This document shows, in pieces, positions 1 through 12,259 of a stretch of DNA of 64,000 bases. Below the pieces are notes generated by a model. The model was not told the DNA's origin. It saw nothing but the letters and a program-made list of their open reading frames with translations, and searched no databases. The stretch is taken from contig SAXG01000026.1 of the NCBI GenBank assembly GCA_012932865.1, positions 372,001 through 436,000 on the forward strand, in the 5' to 3' direction. The stretch comes from Amylostereum areolatum (taxonomy: Eukaryota; Basidiomycota; Agaricomycetes; Russulales; Stereaceae). A program made the translations under genes and the position numbers. The stretch's first letter is position 1. Every line of letters starts with the position of its first letter.

Positions 1-1645
1 CATCGAAGCCAAGTACCTGCCGTACCGAGGAGCCCAAGGTCTTATGGTCACGTACGTGCAGCGTGAAGCCAGACATTCGAAGGACCGCAACGCAGGGCAA
101 GCGAGCCATTTGAGTCTGTGGCTTGTATGCTGACACCCGTGTTCGTGGCAGACTGGACCCATCTATCTACAGCGATGACGCCGACAACATCCCCTTCCCT
201 TTGCGATACGAACTGGTGGTCATGCACAACGACCTCAAGTCACTTAGAAGTTCTGCAAGATCCTACCTGTCCTCCCGGCTCCAAAGAGTATCAGAAACGT
301 GTCGCCGCGCAACCTTCTCCACCCTTCGGTGTGGTCACGACTATTCGCTCTTACGACAATTTCGACTTCATCGACGTGGACGTTGTCGACGGTGACGCCT
401 GGCTCGTTTTCATCCAGGGGAGGAAAGTCACGATGAAGAACTTGGAGACACGCAGCAATCTCGGCGTTCACATGCGGACCCTTACCTGAAGAAAATCCGA
501 CCTTGGTACGTCCCGTCCATGGCCCGCTCCGCATGTGCCCTGATATCGCGTTCACAGCCAGAAAATCATGTTCACCCTATGCCTTACCGTATTCGAGGCA
601 TGCGTATTCTGCCTCCACAGCGTGAAATCTTGATCGTCCGTACCAACAGCCATAACAAAGCCAACCCCATTACGCTCGAGCTCTTCACCCTCCCTCCCAG
701 CGACACTCGTTTGGAAGCCGTTCCCCCACGTTCTATCAGGCGCCATTGGGAAGAGTGTCTCTTTCAAGACGTCCAAATATCATCCCACGGCCTCCCTTTG
801 GCCCACGACCAATCCGTGCTCGCGTCCCTTTGCTCACACTCAGAACCTCCCCCGATCTACATCTACGCAGTAACCCTTGAGCCGTGGGGAATGATCTGCT
901 ATCGTTTATGGCCGGAACGCGTGGTGCGGGACCAAGTGCGCTCGTTCGTCCCAGGTGTCGCCGCGCCTGATCATTCAGACCAACCCTTGCCCGCACTCGC
1001 TGATACCACATTTCGATACAACGTCGTCCCGGCGCACTCTCTCGACCAAGTGCGATCTAGAATCGCGTTCAACGGCAACGACCCAAATCAACGTTTGCGT
1101 TTCCTAGCGGGCAGCGTGCGCCCACTCCTCTACGGCGTGGACATCGACGACCGCTCCATAGCACCCACACTACTGGGCCTTTACTCTTATGTGGACCTCC
1201 ACGAACCCCCAGACAGCGGTATCAACGGACAGCTTGCGCGATGGCCCGAAGATGTGGCCCGCCGGAAAGCGGCTGTGAGGGAGCTTGAGCGCTTTGCACA
1301 CAAAGAGACGTCCAAACGTCGAAGTAGCCAGGAACGCATCGCAGGTTTGACGGATCGGGTTCTAAAGTGCATTCCCATGTTCGATGTCGGCTTGGTGGCG
1401 ATCGAATGGGAAGACTGGACGGGGAAATTGTGTTTGGTATTGAAGGGGGAACCAGCGATGATCTATATGTTCGAATATGCGCATACTCCGGGGGAGGGTA
1501 CGTCTATGGTTCCTTCCTGATAACAGCGTGGGTTTGTTGTTGACGAGCCCCTTTCCTTTTAGATCAAGAAGGTAATCGACTCCCCTTACCCGTGGATGAA
1601 GTGGACCAGGAGTTTAGAAGAAGAAAGAATCGGAACGAGGGCTGA
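1..1645 (+). CDS. Unknown protein, 3' part of a spliced gene (partial at window edge)
   Basis: The gene runs in from the left edge. An opening exon (frame starting at base 2) reaches a GTACGT donor at about 52 and resumes at 152 in frame. The route through 230-560 is unclear because the coding frame changes there. A long exon covers about 519-1497. It ends at a GTACGT donor at 1498, with a TTTTAG acceptor at 1562. The last exon keeps the frame and ends in an Arg/Lys-rich tail at TGA 1643-1645. The middle holds acidic and aromatic stretches such as FDFIDVDVVDGDAWLVF, which resemble the beta-rich C-terminal halves of Agaricomycete F-box-type proteins. That resemblance is an inference: the N-terminus lies outside the window and no named domain is certain. 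The frame change near 230 may be a base-call insertion or a very short intron. Confidence 0.45.
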
Positions 1646-2288
1646 TGTGCTCGTCTTTCGTAGCCATATTTCGCACATTTCCCAGAGGTAATACTGGAGG
1701 TCCACATGGCTACCGAGCAGCCCAATCGTAGTGTGTTTTCCTTCAAGTTATGGTTGATTGAACCGCCCTAGGCCCGAGGTCGACTCTTGAAGTTTGTTTA
1801 CTTAGAAACTGCGTATAGTACTTACGTTTGGAATCGCCGTTGCGGCCGGCGTTAGCTACTACTACAGGATGATAGTACTTAGAGTGCGCGCCCTTGGCGC
1901 TAGGCTTTCGGTCTTTCATGGTCTTTTCTGTCTTTCCCTGTCTTTCCCCAATGTTTCCCCCTCAACTTCAAGAAATCCCAACTGGCAGGGCAGACGGTCG
2001 GCCTGGCAACGAGAAAGGCACAGAAGTGACTTAGTGAGATGATGGAATCATGGAAGAGGAACGAACCCGTGACATTACGTGTCGAGAATCGCGACGCGCT
2101 CACGGCGATCGGACCGACGCGACGAGGGAACGCACGTGAGGCGTGAGAGCATGTTGGACTTTGGATGTTCGAGTTCTCCTGCCAACGACGCCCACCGTTT
2201 CCGCCCGCGCTCGCTCTCGTCCTCGTCCTCGTCCTCGTCCTCCGCTCCTCTGCATGTACTAAACTTCTTCTTCGCCTAATTCTCTATC
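1646..2288. other. Intergenic region with CT-rich leader of the next gene
   Basis: No convincing coding frame is seen. The right part (about 2180-2288) is pyrimidine-rich and leads directly to the ATG at 2289, so it is probably the promoter and 5' leader of the coiled-coil gene. Confidence 0.5.
2214..2243 (+). repeat. TCGTCC hexanucleotide microsatellite in a 5' leader
   Basis: About five tandem copies of (TCGTCC) lie 45-75 bases upstream of the ATG at 2289. They form part of a CT-rich tract of the kind common just upstream of fungal start codons. Confidence 0.8.
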
Positions 2289-5200
2289 ATGTGGTCCAAA
2301 TTTACTACCGTCCTCGGCGGCAAGCGACAGAGCAACGACGACGCCGTCGAGCAATCCCAAATATCCCAAGCATCCCAAGCAAGCGTCATCTCAGGCGTCC
2401 TCGAGAAGCACCCAAATCTTTCAATGTTTCACTCCGAAGAAGACCATCCAGAGACAACCGACGTCCCATTCCCCATCCCCAGCCCCCCCGGTTCTCCTTC
2501 AAAGAATGGCCGTCGTGGCATGCTCAAACGTTTATCCAAAATGCCCTCCAAGCTCGAAGGTGTGGAGCCTTCGTCACTCAGGCTGCACCTACCCAAGAAG
2601 GTGAAATCCCATCTCAATCTTGTCCACCAACGGTACGTTCGCCTTTCTAATCGATCGAAATGGTACCGCGACCTCAACATCCTTCCAGAGTCCCAAGGCT
2701 CAGACATCGGTTCTATCCGTATATCAACAGACACAGCCACAGCGCGCCCCTCCACTGACAGCATCCGAACGCCCGCGACACCTCTCGACCATCGTTTTGG
2801 TTCCATTCGATCCATATTGAAGGATAAGAACACCCCTGCCACAGGACAAAGCGTCCGCTTCTTCTCTCGTGACGCCTACAAGGTTCTCACCCCCGACGTC
2901 TCCGCTGCCAGCGAATCAGAGGATACTCCTTTCATGGAACGACTCCAGGCATCGGATGGTGATTCCTTATCTGAACTTCCTCGGATGCGGCCGACCCAAG
3001 TGCGCCCTCCTCTCGCGCACGACCTTTTCTCCCCGGTCAAGTCATCTTCAACACCGCCCATCTCCCCTTCCACGAACTATTTTGGCTCCATGACACCACT
3101 TCCCGCTCCGGAGATCTCGAACATCTTTGACCTCTCACAACACGACCTCCCCCCAATACCCCTGAACGCCGGGGAGACCTTGCTGGACAATGCCTGTCGA
3201 GATCTTCGACGGTGACACCTCTCGGGATAGTAGTATCTCCAACGTATCCCACGGAAGCTCTAAACGCTCCTCTACTTCAGGTTCATCAAGACACGAGCCC
3301 ACCGTCTTTCACTCGCCACCAGGATAAACCCTCAGCATGATCGCAGTCACTCCTTTAGCTTTGGCCAGACCGTCTTCCGTCCTAAACCTGCTTCTCTCGA
3401 AGACAAAGACAAGCTCACTGCCAATGCCCTCGCTGATGCCTACCCTGGGCGGCCCCCCAGTCGGAACCGCGCCATGAGCGATACCGTCTTCCACTCCATG
3501 CTTCGCAGCAAATCACCAGAGGCAGATATTCACGATACATCCTCTGCGGCGCTCGTCGTCTATTCCACCCCTGCTGCCGATCGCGACAAGGAGCAACAGC
3601 GCGCGGAGCCTGACCCCTTCCGTGCCAATGCCACCACGTACTACACGCCCGGTACCGTTCTCCCTCCCAGTCCCCCTCAGCTTACCCATGGTCGCAAGGC
3701 CTCGCGCGAGGAGGACCTTATCTGGTCCTTGCGCACTCAACTCGCGCTTCAACAAGAGCTTTGCGCACAGTATGAGGTCGACCTCGGTGCGCGCGACGAG
3801 CTCGTCATGACGCTTAATGCGCGAATGGATGTCATGGAAAAAGAGAGCGAGAAGCGCAAGTCCATCCTGCGCTCATGGAAGAAGAAGGTCTCAGAGCTCG
3901 AGCGCATGTGTCGGTACCTCGAGGACGAGGTGGACTCGAGTCGGCACGAGAGCATGGAGCGAAGTGTTATGGACGAAGCTAGCAGCCAAGCACTTCCGAC
4001 AGCTTCACCACCAGATCGCCGAGCTTGAACGGAGAGAAGGGCGACCTCATGAAGCAGGGCGAGGGGTTCAAGGAAACGCGCAAGCTTCTCGACAGCCAGC
4101 TTCTGGACCGGGATAACGAGGTTTCTCGGCTCAAAAAGGAACTCGCGCAGCGCGAGGACGGCGAGCGTCGGCTGAAGGAGGGTATTCGCAACGCCCAGGA
4201 GCAGATCGAACAGATGGGCACCCTCAGTGCCGACGATGCACGACTGTCCATCATCCAGCGCGAACAAGCTAGCGAAGAAGAGCGCCATCGTCACCGCCAA
4301 GCCGAGTCGGAATGGGACGGCGAGCGCGCACTTGCGGACGAGCGCGAAGCCACCCTCGAGGCTCAACTGGATGAAGCTCGTAAGGCTCTTTCGAAGAAGG
4401 ACGGGGAGCTGGAGCTCCTTCGCGCAGAACTCGAGGCGCAGTGGAAGAACACTGAACAAGCTGGGGAACACATGAATGCGCTCAAGGCAGAGAAGGAGGC
4501 CATGCAACACGAGCTCGCCGAGGTCGAAGGCAAAATGGAGACTATGGAGATCGAGTGGAACGAGCAGGAGACGAAGCACGCCGAACTCGAGGCTGAGTTG
4601 AACGAGGTGTATGCAGCGAAGGAAGAGCTTGAGCGGGAACGACAGCAGGTATGGTACATTCCTTCTTTCTTCCTTGACCACTATTCTAACGATGCTTGTT
4701 GTAGGTGGAAGAAGAACTTCGTGCTGAACAGGAACACGCCGAAGATCTGACTCAAGCCCTTCAAGAGCGCGAAGATCGTGTGCAGACCCTCGAACAAGAG
4801 CTCAAATTTGCGAACGACAGCGCTACGCGTCTCGAATCCATCGTGAAACAGCGAGACAACGATCTCGAAGAGCTCGCTCACCGCGTCGTGGCACGTGAAG
4901 ATGAGGTAGAAGAACTCCGTGAACAGGTCTCAGGTCTCAGGCGCGAACATGAGCACACCGTGAACGAGCAACAGCGTCTTATCAACGAGCTGACCTGCAC
5001 GCGACGCTGAATCGCGGGCCCGTGTCGAGGCGGCGATCAAGGACAAAGCAGAGGCCGATGTTCAATCAAGTACCCTTCAGGAACGTGTTCAAACGCTGGA
5101 CGCCGACATCGAGAAACTTCGGAAACAAGTACATCATCTGCAACAGGAGAGCGCAGGGAAAGAAGTGCGAATTTCACACCTCGAGAAGGAGCGCGACCGC

Positions 5201-5941
5201 CTGGTCGAGGACGCGCAAGGGTTGAACATTGCGCTCGATTCGAAACAGCAGGAGCTCGAACTGGTGAGAACTCCCTTGCATCTTTCTGTCTTTTGAGCGG
5301 GTTATTAAATCGGCTTCGGGTTCAGCTCAAGCGCAAAATTGGCGTGAAGGGCACGGCGGGCACCACCCCAGCTCCGCAGAAGGCTGCACATAACCGTCGC
5401 GAGTCGACCGACCGCGTTTACGACGCCTACGGTTTCCCGTCCTGACTCCCGTCTATCGGACGCCAGCCAGAATTCGGCTAAGTCGGGCGGAGGCAAGACA
5501 TCGGACTCGTCTACTCCAATGAACCCGCGCGTGTCCATGCTCGGAAAAAGTACCCGCGTAAACGGACTCAATTCCAGCACCAGCACACCCACCGCCGTTC
5601 GCCCAACGCGTTCTATCGACGGCGCTATGGGCCCTCCGCCCACTCGTCCACGAGCGTCTTTCGCCACCCCTACGGGCTCTCACACCCGCATTCCCTCCGG
5701 ATCTTTTGCACGGCAGACAGTGACCAAACCCGACCAAGCATCCACCCCCGTCGCTGGGACCACTAGCATGCGGCGGGCGTCATCTGCGAATACAAACACG
5801 CCAGCCACGTCCTCGCGTTTGGGCAAGCCCACGGTCAGTCCTGTCGTTCGCAAACTCGCCACGAGTCCCCCGCTGAGAGAACGCGACGAAAAGGAGAACG
5901 CGGAGCCTGCCGACAAGTCAAGAACGCTCGTGCCCGCATGA
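2289..5941 (+). CDS. Long coiled-coil protein, unknown function, frame broken by several 1-base insertions
   Basis: The N-terminal ~300 residues are Ser/Pro-rich and include the stretch SVRFFSRDAYKVLTPD. The middle (about 3700-5260) is a long Glu/Lys/Arg/Gln heptad-type coiled coil, and the C-terminal ~150 residues are again Ser/Thr/Pro-rich, ending in SRTLVPA. Two clear introns are seen, at about 4648-4704 and 5262-5326, and a further one is likely near 3281-3335. Frames join into one protein of roughly 1,000 residues only if one extra base is allowed at about 3189, 3989, 4025, 5003 and 5425. At each point the next frame continues the same sequence character. I do not recognise the family; a scaffold or cytoskeletal role would be a guess. 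Either the gene is a recent pseudogene or the consensus carries insertions; similar breaks in unrelated genes favour the latter. Confidence 0.6.
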
Positions 5942-6897
5942 GGCTTCCTTCTTGTGTAGGGTTTCTGGCGTGTGTTGTACTGTGCTGCTCCCATCTTGGT
6001 CGTGTCCATCTTGCACTATGTTTCTGTTTTGTTCATTGCTCTGCACCCTATGTTGGCCCTCTTATCCCCTATCGTCCCTTCCTCTTGACCCTCCTCATCC
6101 CGACCGTATCAGACGGACAATTCGCATATGCATCGTATCGTATCGCTCCATCCTCATCCTCATCCTCATTCCCCATCGATATCCATTCACGAATCCAAAC
6201 CTCACTGTGACAGTAGCATCCCAGTCTTGTTTATGACTGCCCACGTATCCTATCGTATCATGTCGTGCTCCCCATCATCGTCTCCATCCCCACCACGGTC
6301 TCCGTTCGTCCTCTCCCCCATCCCCCATCGTATGCTCTCCTATCTCTTCGCCATTTTCCTTTTTTGCATCTCGAGCCAGATTTCAGAGCGTGGTTTGTAT
6401 ATTAGTCTCCTCTGCGCATCATCGTAGTAGTCACGTTGATTTATGGTCCTTCAGTTATGGTATACAGGGTTCCACAGAACAGGAGGGAGATTAGGAGAGT
6501 CAAAACGATTGATACACGAACCAGACACGAGCAGAGCAAGGATGGGCAGGTGGGGTCGGTATTTACTCTTCAAGCTTCAAGCTTAGCTTCAATCCTGGAA
6601 GAATGTCCTCGGGTTGAACGTTGAAACGCCGTCGTCTACGGTCTACTATATTCGCGTGCACGTGAGCAATCGAGGATTCGATCATGATGAATCAGATGAT
6701 GCCACCATTGTTCCACTACGTCTCCTACACCGGTTTCCTTCCACACATCGTCTGTTCTCAACTCTAACCGCCTTGGTTTCATCTTCAACGCCTAGAAGAC
6801 CTGACGCGGGTTATCGCTATGGATGGTGTCCAAGGGTTCGTCATAGATTTCGATCCGGTTTCGGTCCCAGCTAACTCCGGCCCTCAGGTCGTCAAAC
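5942..6897. other. Intergenic region, T/C-rich 3' region and short repeats
   Basis: After the stop at 5941 comes a T/C-rich stretch with CATCCT repeats (about 6148-6175). CTTCAAGCTTCAAG lies at 6568. A short open frame from the ATG at 6821 overlaps the start of the next F-box gene in another frame; it could be an alternative N-terminus, but I cannot support it. Confidence 0.5.
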
Positions 6898-8304
6898 TTG
6901 GACTCGTGCGCGATGCAGCCAGTACCCTCGCACCGGCGTGTCCCAGCTGAGCTTTTGGATGACATTTTCAAGCGGGCAACGCACGTCCCAGGACTCATGG
7001 ACGTCAACCCTCCCCATCCGTCTGACATGTCGTTGAGAGACATCAGACACAATCCTCTCTGGGATTCCGGCATATTGTCAGACTCCCTGCGCCTCCGTCG
7101 CTCACTCACCGTGGTGTGCCGGGCTTGGAGCGGACCGGCGCATCGCATCCTCCACGAACTCATAGTCATACGTGGCAAAATTGCTTTGCTGTCACTCAGG
7201 GACAGGTCATCTCTTTTCCCTATGAGGCATCTCTCCCCAGACAAACCCAACACTTTTACACGGCATGTACTGCTCACCGGTCCCAGAGGCGGAGAACCTA
7301 TAGTTACAGGCTATCGGCCAGTCGATGGTGACGAGCTCGCAGTGGACAATCTCGCTTCTCTGCTTGCATCACTATCTAATCTTCAGATATTCACCGTCAC
7401 CAAAACATTCGATATACACCTGCACGATGTCTTTTTTCGCGGTCTTTCCAGGGTTTGCTTTTCAGCTCTCCTCAAGTTTGACCTTCCAAGGATAGGATAT
7501 ATACCGGACGGTGACACTAGCGTCGTCTCGAAGCTTTTTTCGCGTATGTCCGGCCTCCGCACGCTAACTATTTCGGGGAACATGAATCACGATGAAGGCT
7601 GGTGTCCGTGGTCAGTAGCATATCCTCCACAGCTCCAATCGCTCTCCTTGCTCAGCATCCGTTGTCGTTGCGATCCTCCCCACAACCCAATCCTTCCCGC
7701 CATCGAACACATGTCTTTTGGTCATTATCATGGGTGGCCACTCACTTCCGCCTGTCCGTTCCAAACCTCACAGGGCTCTCAAATCACCTCCTTGCATGTT
7801 GACTTGGACGGCACCGGTTGCACCATGAAGGATTATCTGACTGAATATGGGGACCCGCTTTTTGAATACGATGAGCCTTTGGACGGCTCGCTTGGACAAA
7901 TCCTTCGATTCCACCCTAACCTTCTCCAACTCCATCTCATTCTCGGACAGGCACTCGAAATTGAACCTGGAATCGAGCTCACCGACCTTCCTCTTCGCCT
8001 GAATCATATCAGTATCGGTGAGGAATGGTTTCAACGGTGCTGGGAGTGGTTCGGAAGTAGGCTCTGTGCGGTCTTCGAGCTGTTGGCAGAGGCTATTCCC
8101 ACTGTATCAGGCCTCCGTGTCGTCCGCTTCCTCGATCCTGAAATACTCGAGTGCAAGGCAGCAGGCCTACGTCTGCATCGGTCGGTCCCCACTGGCGTTC
8201 TCAACGCACAATGGCCATTCAGGATCGAGGATCGTAACGGGGAGGCGCTCGTGCCAGCCCGTGTCGAGGATGGCGTGCTATATTTCAAGGATGACCTAGA
8301 GTGA
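6898..8304 (+). CDS. F-box protein
   Basis: A single open frame of 468 codons. Residues about 14-75 look like an F-box: RVPAELLDDIFKRATHV followed, after a typical Agaricomycete linker, by LTVVCRAWSGPAHRILHELI. F-box proteins bind Skp1 and recruit substrates to SCF ubiquitin ligases. The remaining ~390 residues are a mixture of Leu-rich strands and loops (for example LFSRMSGLRTLTISGNM), which fits the degenerate leucine-rich-repeat tails of this expanded family. The substrate cannot be guessed. The chosen ATG is the first that gives a complete F-box; no intron is needed. Confidence is high for an F-box-type protein and low for anything more specific. Confidence 0.8.
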   Translation: MDSCAMQPVPSHRRVPAELLDDIFKRATHVPGLMDVNPPHPSDMSLRDIRHNPLWDSGILSDSLRLRRSLTVVCRAWSGPAHRILHELIVIRGKIALLSLRDRSSLFPMRHLSPDKPNTFTRHVLLTGPRGGEPIVTGYRPVDGDELAVDNLASLLASLSNLQIFTVTKTFDIHLHDVFFRGLSRVCFSALLKFDLPRIGYIPDGDTSVVSKLFSRMSGLRTLTISGNMNHDEGWCPWSVAYPPQLQSLSLLSIRCRCDPPHNPILPAIEHMSFGHYHGWPLTSACPFQTSQGSQITSLHVDLDGTGCTMKDYLTEYGDPLFEYDEPLDGSLGQILRFHPNLLQLHLILGQALEIEPGIELTDLPLRLNHISIGEEWFQRCWEWFGSRLCAVFELLAEAIPTVSGLRVVRFLDPEILECKAAGLRLHRSVPTGVLNAQWPFRIEDRNGEALVPARVEDGVLYFKDDLE

Positions 8305-8707
8305 ATAACCAGGCGCAGGAAGGATGCATGATTGTTTACCATTCAGCCTGGTGACTCCGTGGTGCAGCCAAGTACCTACAAGGTACCCTTACTGTTGCAT
8401 TTTCCAGGTTTTCCCGTATCCCGTGTCCGCTTTCAAATACGCCTCTGTCTAGCTCTTGTACTAGTAGCTGTCTGTAGTATCCAAAACTCGGTCGTCCAAC
8501 TCACGTCTTGTTCCTCCATCTTTGCTTCGCACGAAACTTCCGGAGATCTGCCACATGCTGTTTTCACATAGATTCGTTTCACGATATACAAATGTCACTG
8601 AACAAAAAAACTCGATAGTCTACACTTTACAATACACGCAAAGCCCGAGCAGCAGCAGCCATATAGTACAGAAGAAACGAAAGCATCCGATCGCGCCACA
8701 ACCTACT
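8305..8707. other. Short convergent intergenic region
   Basis: This region lies between the stop of the F-box gene (+) and the stop of the Lon gene (-). It should hold both 3' untranslated regions. Nothing else is seen. Confidence 0.5.
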
Positions 8708-11700
8708 TCACAGTCGACTCTGTACCAAATCCACGTCCATCCTCCACCCAAGTACGCCCTTCCCGAACGCCGCGTCGAGCGCCTCGCGCACCGTGCGCAC
8801 GAACGCGAACTGCATCCGTTCCTTCACCTCCACGGGCACGTCGTGCTCCACGTCCTTCCGGTTCGCCCAGGGCAAGATCACCTTGGTCACGCCCGCGCGA
8901 TGTGCCCCGAGGACCTAGAGAGGAAACAGAGATCAACGATTCGCACGATTCCACAGACCCTCGCGAGAGGTGCTGAGTACTATACCTTCTCCTTTATACC
9001 GCCAACGGGCGTGACCCGACCTCGCAAAGTGATCTAGATAATCTCGTCAGCCCGCCTGAAAGTTACGGTGTGCCAAAGCCGCTCACCTCGCCTGTCATCG
9101 CGATGTGGGCGGGGACACACGCTCCGCTCAATAACGACACAAAGGCACATGTCTGAAGTGGCGGACGTCAACGAAAACATGAACCAAGGATATATCAAAG
9201 AGACTCACGATGGCGACGCCCGCGCTCGGTCCATCCTTCTTCTGCGCGCCAGCCGGAAGGTGCAAATGCACGTCGATCTCTTGCACACGCAAGGGGTCCT
9301 GCGATCTCGACGCGGTGATGCCGAGCTCGTACGCGTTCGTCTTGACCCAACTCAGCGCAAGCTCGCCGCTCTCTTTGATGACCTACACACCCTCATCAGC
9401 ACTTCGCAAAACAAGCAGAAACCTAGCAACAGATATATGCACTCACATCTCCGAGCGATCCCGTTAACTTCAGCCGTCCACGCCCGGGCACGGCGATGCT
9501 CTCTACAGGCATGACCTCGCCTTCGCCCATCCCGCTCACTACAAGCCCATACACGATCCCCCTCCGCGTCTCCCGTTCCCTCTCCTCCGGATCCCACCGC
9601 GCAATTCCGAGAATATTCTCCAGGTCGGGCGTCGTCACAGCAGGGTCGTAGCTTCGCCTCTCCGCGCTCAGAAGGAGGGTGGAGGGAAGAGAAGAGTTGT
9701 CCGCCGACGACGCCGACGGCGAGGACGAGGACGGGTCGTGCGACTCTGCCCATTCGACGGCTTTCCATCGGACCACACCTGCGATGGCGCGTTCAAGCCC
9801 ACGCACGCCCGCTTCACGGGTATATCGAACGATAAGGTCCTGCATCACATCGTCGCTGAGGGATAGCTGGTCTGTCGGAAGCCCGTTCCGCTCTAGTTGC
9901 TTTGGTAGGAGAAATCGTTTCGCTATGTGCATCTTCTCGAGGGATGTGTAACCTGTATACACGAAGTTCAGCGCGGCATTGAAACTCAGCAGAAAAAAAT
10001 ACTTGCCAGAAAGGTGTACGACCTCACAACGGTCGAGAAGTGGAGGTGCGATCGTGTCCAAGGTATTCGCGGTGCATATGAACAGAACTTGGCTGAGGTC
10101 AATAGGGATGTTCATGTAGTGGTCCTGCTCGTCCTTTGAGCTCGAAGGGCGATTAGAAAGCTCAGAAGACTCACATTGAAAGCGTGGTTCTGCTCCGGGT
10201 CGAGCACTTCGAGCAAAGCCGCGGAAGGATCACCGTGGAAATTGTTCTGTCCAATCTTGTCTACTTCATCTCTACGCCTCGTCAGTCGCCTGTTCCAATA
10301 TTCCCATGGAATGAGGACAACGCCTACAGGAGAATGACAGGATCAGGCCGCCCTGCTCGACGTAGCGCTTGAACCAACAGCCCTGGACCTGCGGCAACGT
10401 ACGTTCGCCTGTGTCCACGGATCTCGCCTTCGTCGCGCACGCCGCCAAGGGCCAGCCGCTGGAACGGCCTGTTTAATGCACGCGCAATCGAAGCTCCCAA
10501 CGACGTCTTCCCTGTTCCGGGAGGCCCAATGAATCTACATTAGAGTGCCTCACATTCAGCGCCAGCGTCCAACTTCCCTGTGTAGATCCGTGTAACTTAC
10601 AGAAGAATCGGGCCTTTGGCAGTGACGCGCTTCCGCGTCTTAGGTGCAGGTTTTGACAACGTCTTCGGTATTGATTGCAAAGGCTCGATCTCTACAGCCT
10701 TGACCAGGGCTTTTTCTCCATCCGGAGAGGCTTGAGCCGCGTCTTCCTGTTCTTTCTGCTCCTGTATTGCCGCTCGCGCTTGCGCGTCCCGCTCATGTGC
10801 CTGCGCTTGAGCGTCCAGTAAACGCACAATGGCAAGATACTCCACGAGCCGTCGCTTGACGCGATCCAGTCCATGATGGTCCTCGTCAAGCTGAGCGCGT
10901 GCAACCGCGAGGAACTCGCGTATGGACTGAGATTGGGAAGTGGAGGTCTCTGGTGTGGGGTCCAACGCGGAGTTTGGCCAGGGCAGGGACGTAAGCCAGT
11001 CCAACTAAGATAAAGAGGCGTCAGAAGACGGAAAGCGCGCGGGGTCGGAAAACGCACGTAGCCCCTTACGACGCCCCACTCGGCGCTGGCACTCGGGATG
11101 CGCTTGAGACGCTTCCACTCGTTGGCGCCGACGCGCCGCTCCTCGCTGCCCACCGCGAGCTTCTCGATCTTCTTCCGAAGCTCCAGCAGCCCGTCGGGGT
11201 CGTTCTCGGAATCCTCGGTGCCATCGAACTCGTTCCCTAAAAAGAAAAAGCACATACCGATAAGTTTTTGGGTACGCATGGCGCGTTGACAGAAAGAATG
11301 TACCTGGTGCGCCGTCCGCGCCGCCTGAGTGTCCTCCTGACGGCCCATGTTGGAGCGCATCGAGCTCTGCGCGTACTGCGGCGAGCTGCTGACGCAGGTA
11401 GTGTTCGCGTTGTTGGCGATTGAGAGAGGAGGTGAGAGATTGTGCGATGGAGAGCGAGGTGTTATGTTTCGTGAGGAGAGAGGTGATGTGTGTGAGCACT
11501 GCCGTCGGATCTAAAGAAAGGAGGGCTTTTCAATGCGCATATATTCATGTCAGTTTCTTGTCAAAGAAGGCTGGAGAAGGAAAGAGGACACGCACCCAGT
11601 TTGTCTTTGTATTCTGCCCCGACCGCGCTAAGTAGGCCATCCGCCATCTCGAGCACGCGTTCGTCTTCACATTCCTCAATCACCTGAGCGATACGTGCCC

Positions 11701-12259
11701 AGCCGTCTCGCCTGCGTTGAGACTGAGCCGAGTCGTGAGAGAGCCGATCAAGAAGCTTGAGGGCTGCGGCTTTGAAGGCATGTATGGACTCCGGGGTCGG
11801 GGACGTCGTAGTGGGGTACGATACGGGGAGGATCAACACAGGCGTAGCAAGTACATCCTCTGAGGGGGCTGACGGAACATTGATACGAGAGAGGCCCTGC
11901 AAAGTAAGGAGGAACGGCGTGTGGCTCGCGGAAGTGGCGGAACGGGGACGAGGGGCAGCGAGGGGCGAGCGCACAAGCTGAACGACGCGGGCGGTGACGC
12001 CCCAGTCATACAGCTTAACTTCTGTGTCTTGTGTCGAGTCAGAATCGGAGTTTCCGGCGGGGATGGAGATGAGGGGTACAGCGGCAACGATAGGCCTAGC
12101 GGCGGAGGGCGCGGCGGAGTCAGCGAGGCGGAGAAGGACGTCGGCCTGGGCTTTGCTAACGGAGATGGAAATTCTGGCGGAAGGGAGCAGGACGAGGGGA
12201 TTTGGGAGCGGGATTACGGGCAGTGTCGGAGAGGCCATCGTCGACGTCGCGGGCAACAA
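8708..12259 (-). CDS. LONP2: Lon-type ATP-dependent serine protease, probably peroxisomal
   Basis: The protein starts at 12259 or at the in-frame ATG at 12238 ([19 protein letters not shown]), the beginning of the Lon N-terminal substrate-binding domain. About nine short introns split the gene. The AAA+ module has the Walker A motif [10 protein letters not shown] (about 10520) and a DEVDKIGQ sensor region. The protease domain has the catalytic serine in [11 protein letters not shown] (about 9210) and the catalytic lysine in [14 protein letters not shown] (about 8890-9030), giving a Ser-Lys dyad. The last residues are DLVQSRL; SRL is an accepted type-1 peroxisomal targeting signal. There is no Arg-rich mitochondrial presequence. 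Known family role: degradation of damaged or oxidised matrix proteins. The peroxisomal assignment is an inference from both ends of the protein. All the frames I could join are intact. Confidence 0.9.

Noticed and set aside
2633..2688. Intron with GTACGT donor in the coiled-coil gene
   Set aside because: Removing it (56 nt) breaks the frame, while reading through keeps the good frame; left as coding.
3749..4681. 310-codon minus-strand open frame rich in Leu/Phe
   Set aside because: Antisense image of the Glu/Lys coiled coil on the plus strand; not a membrane protein gene.
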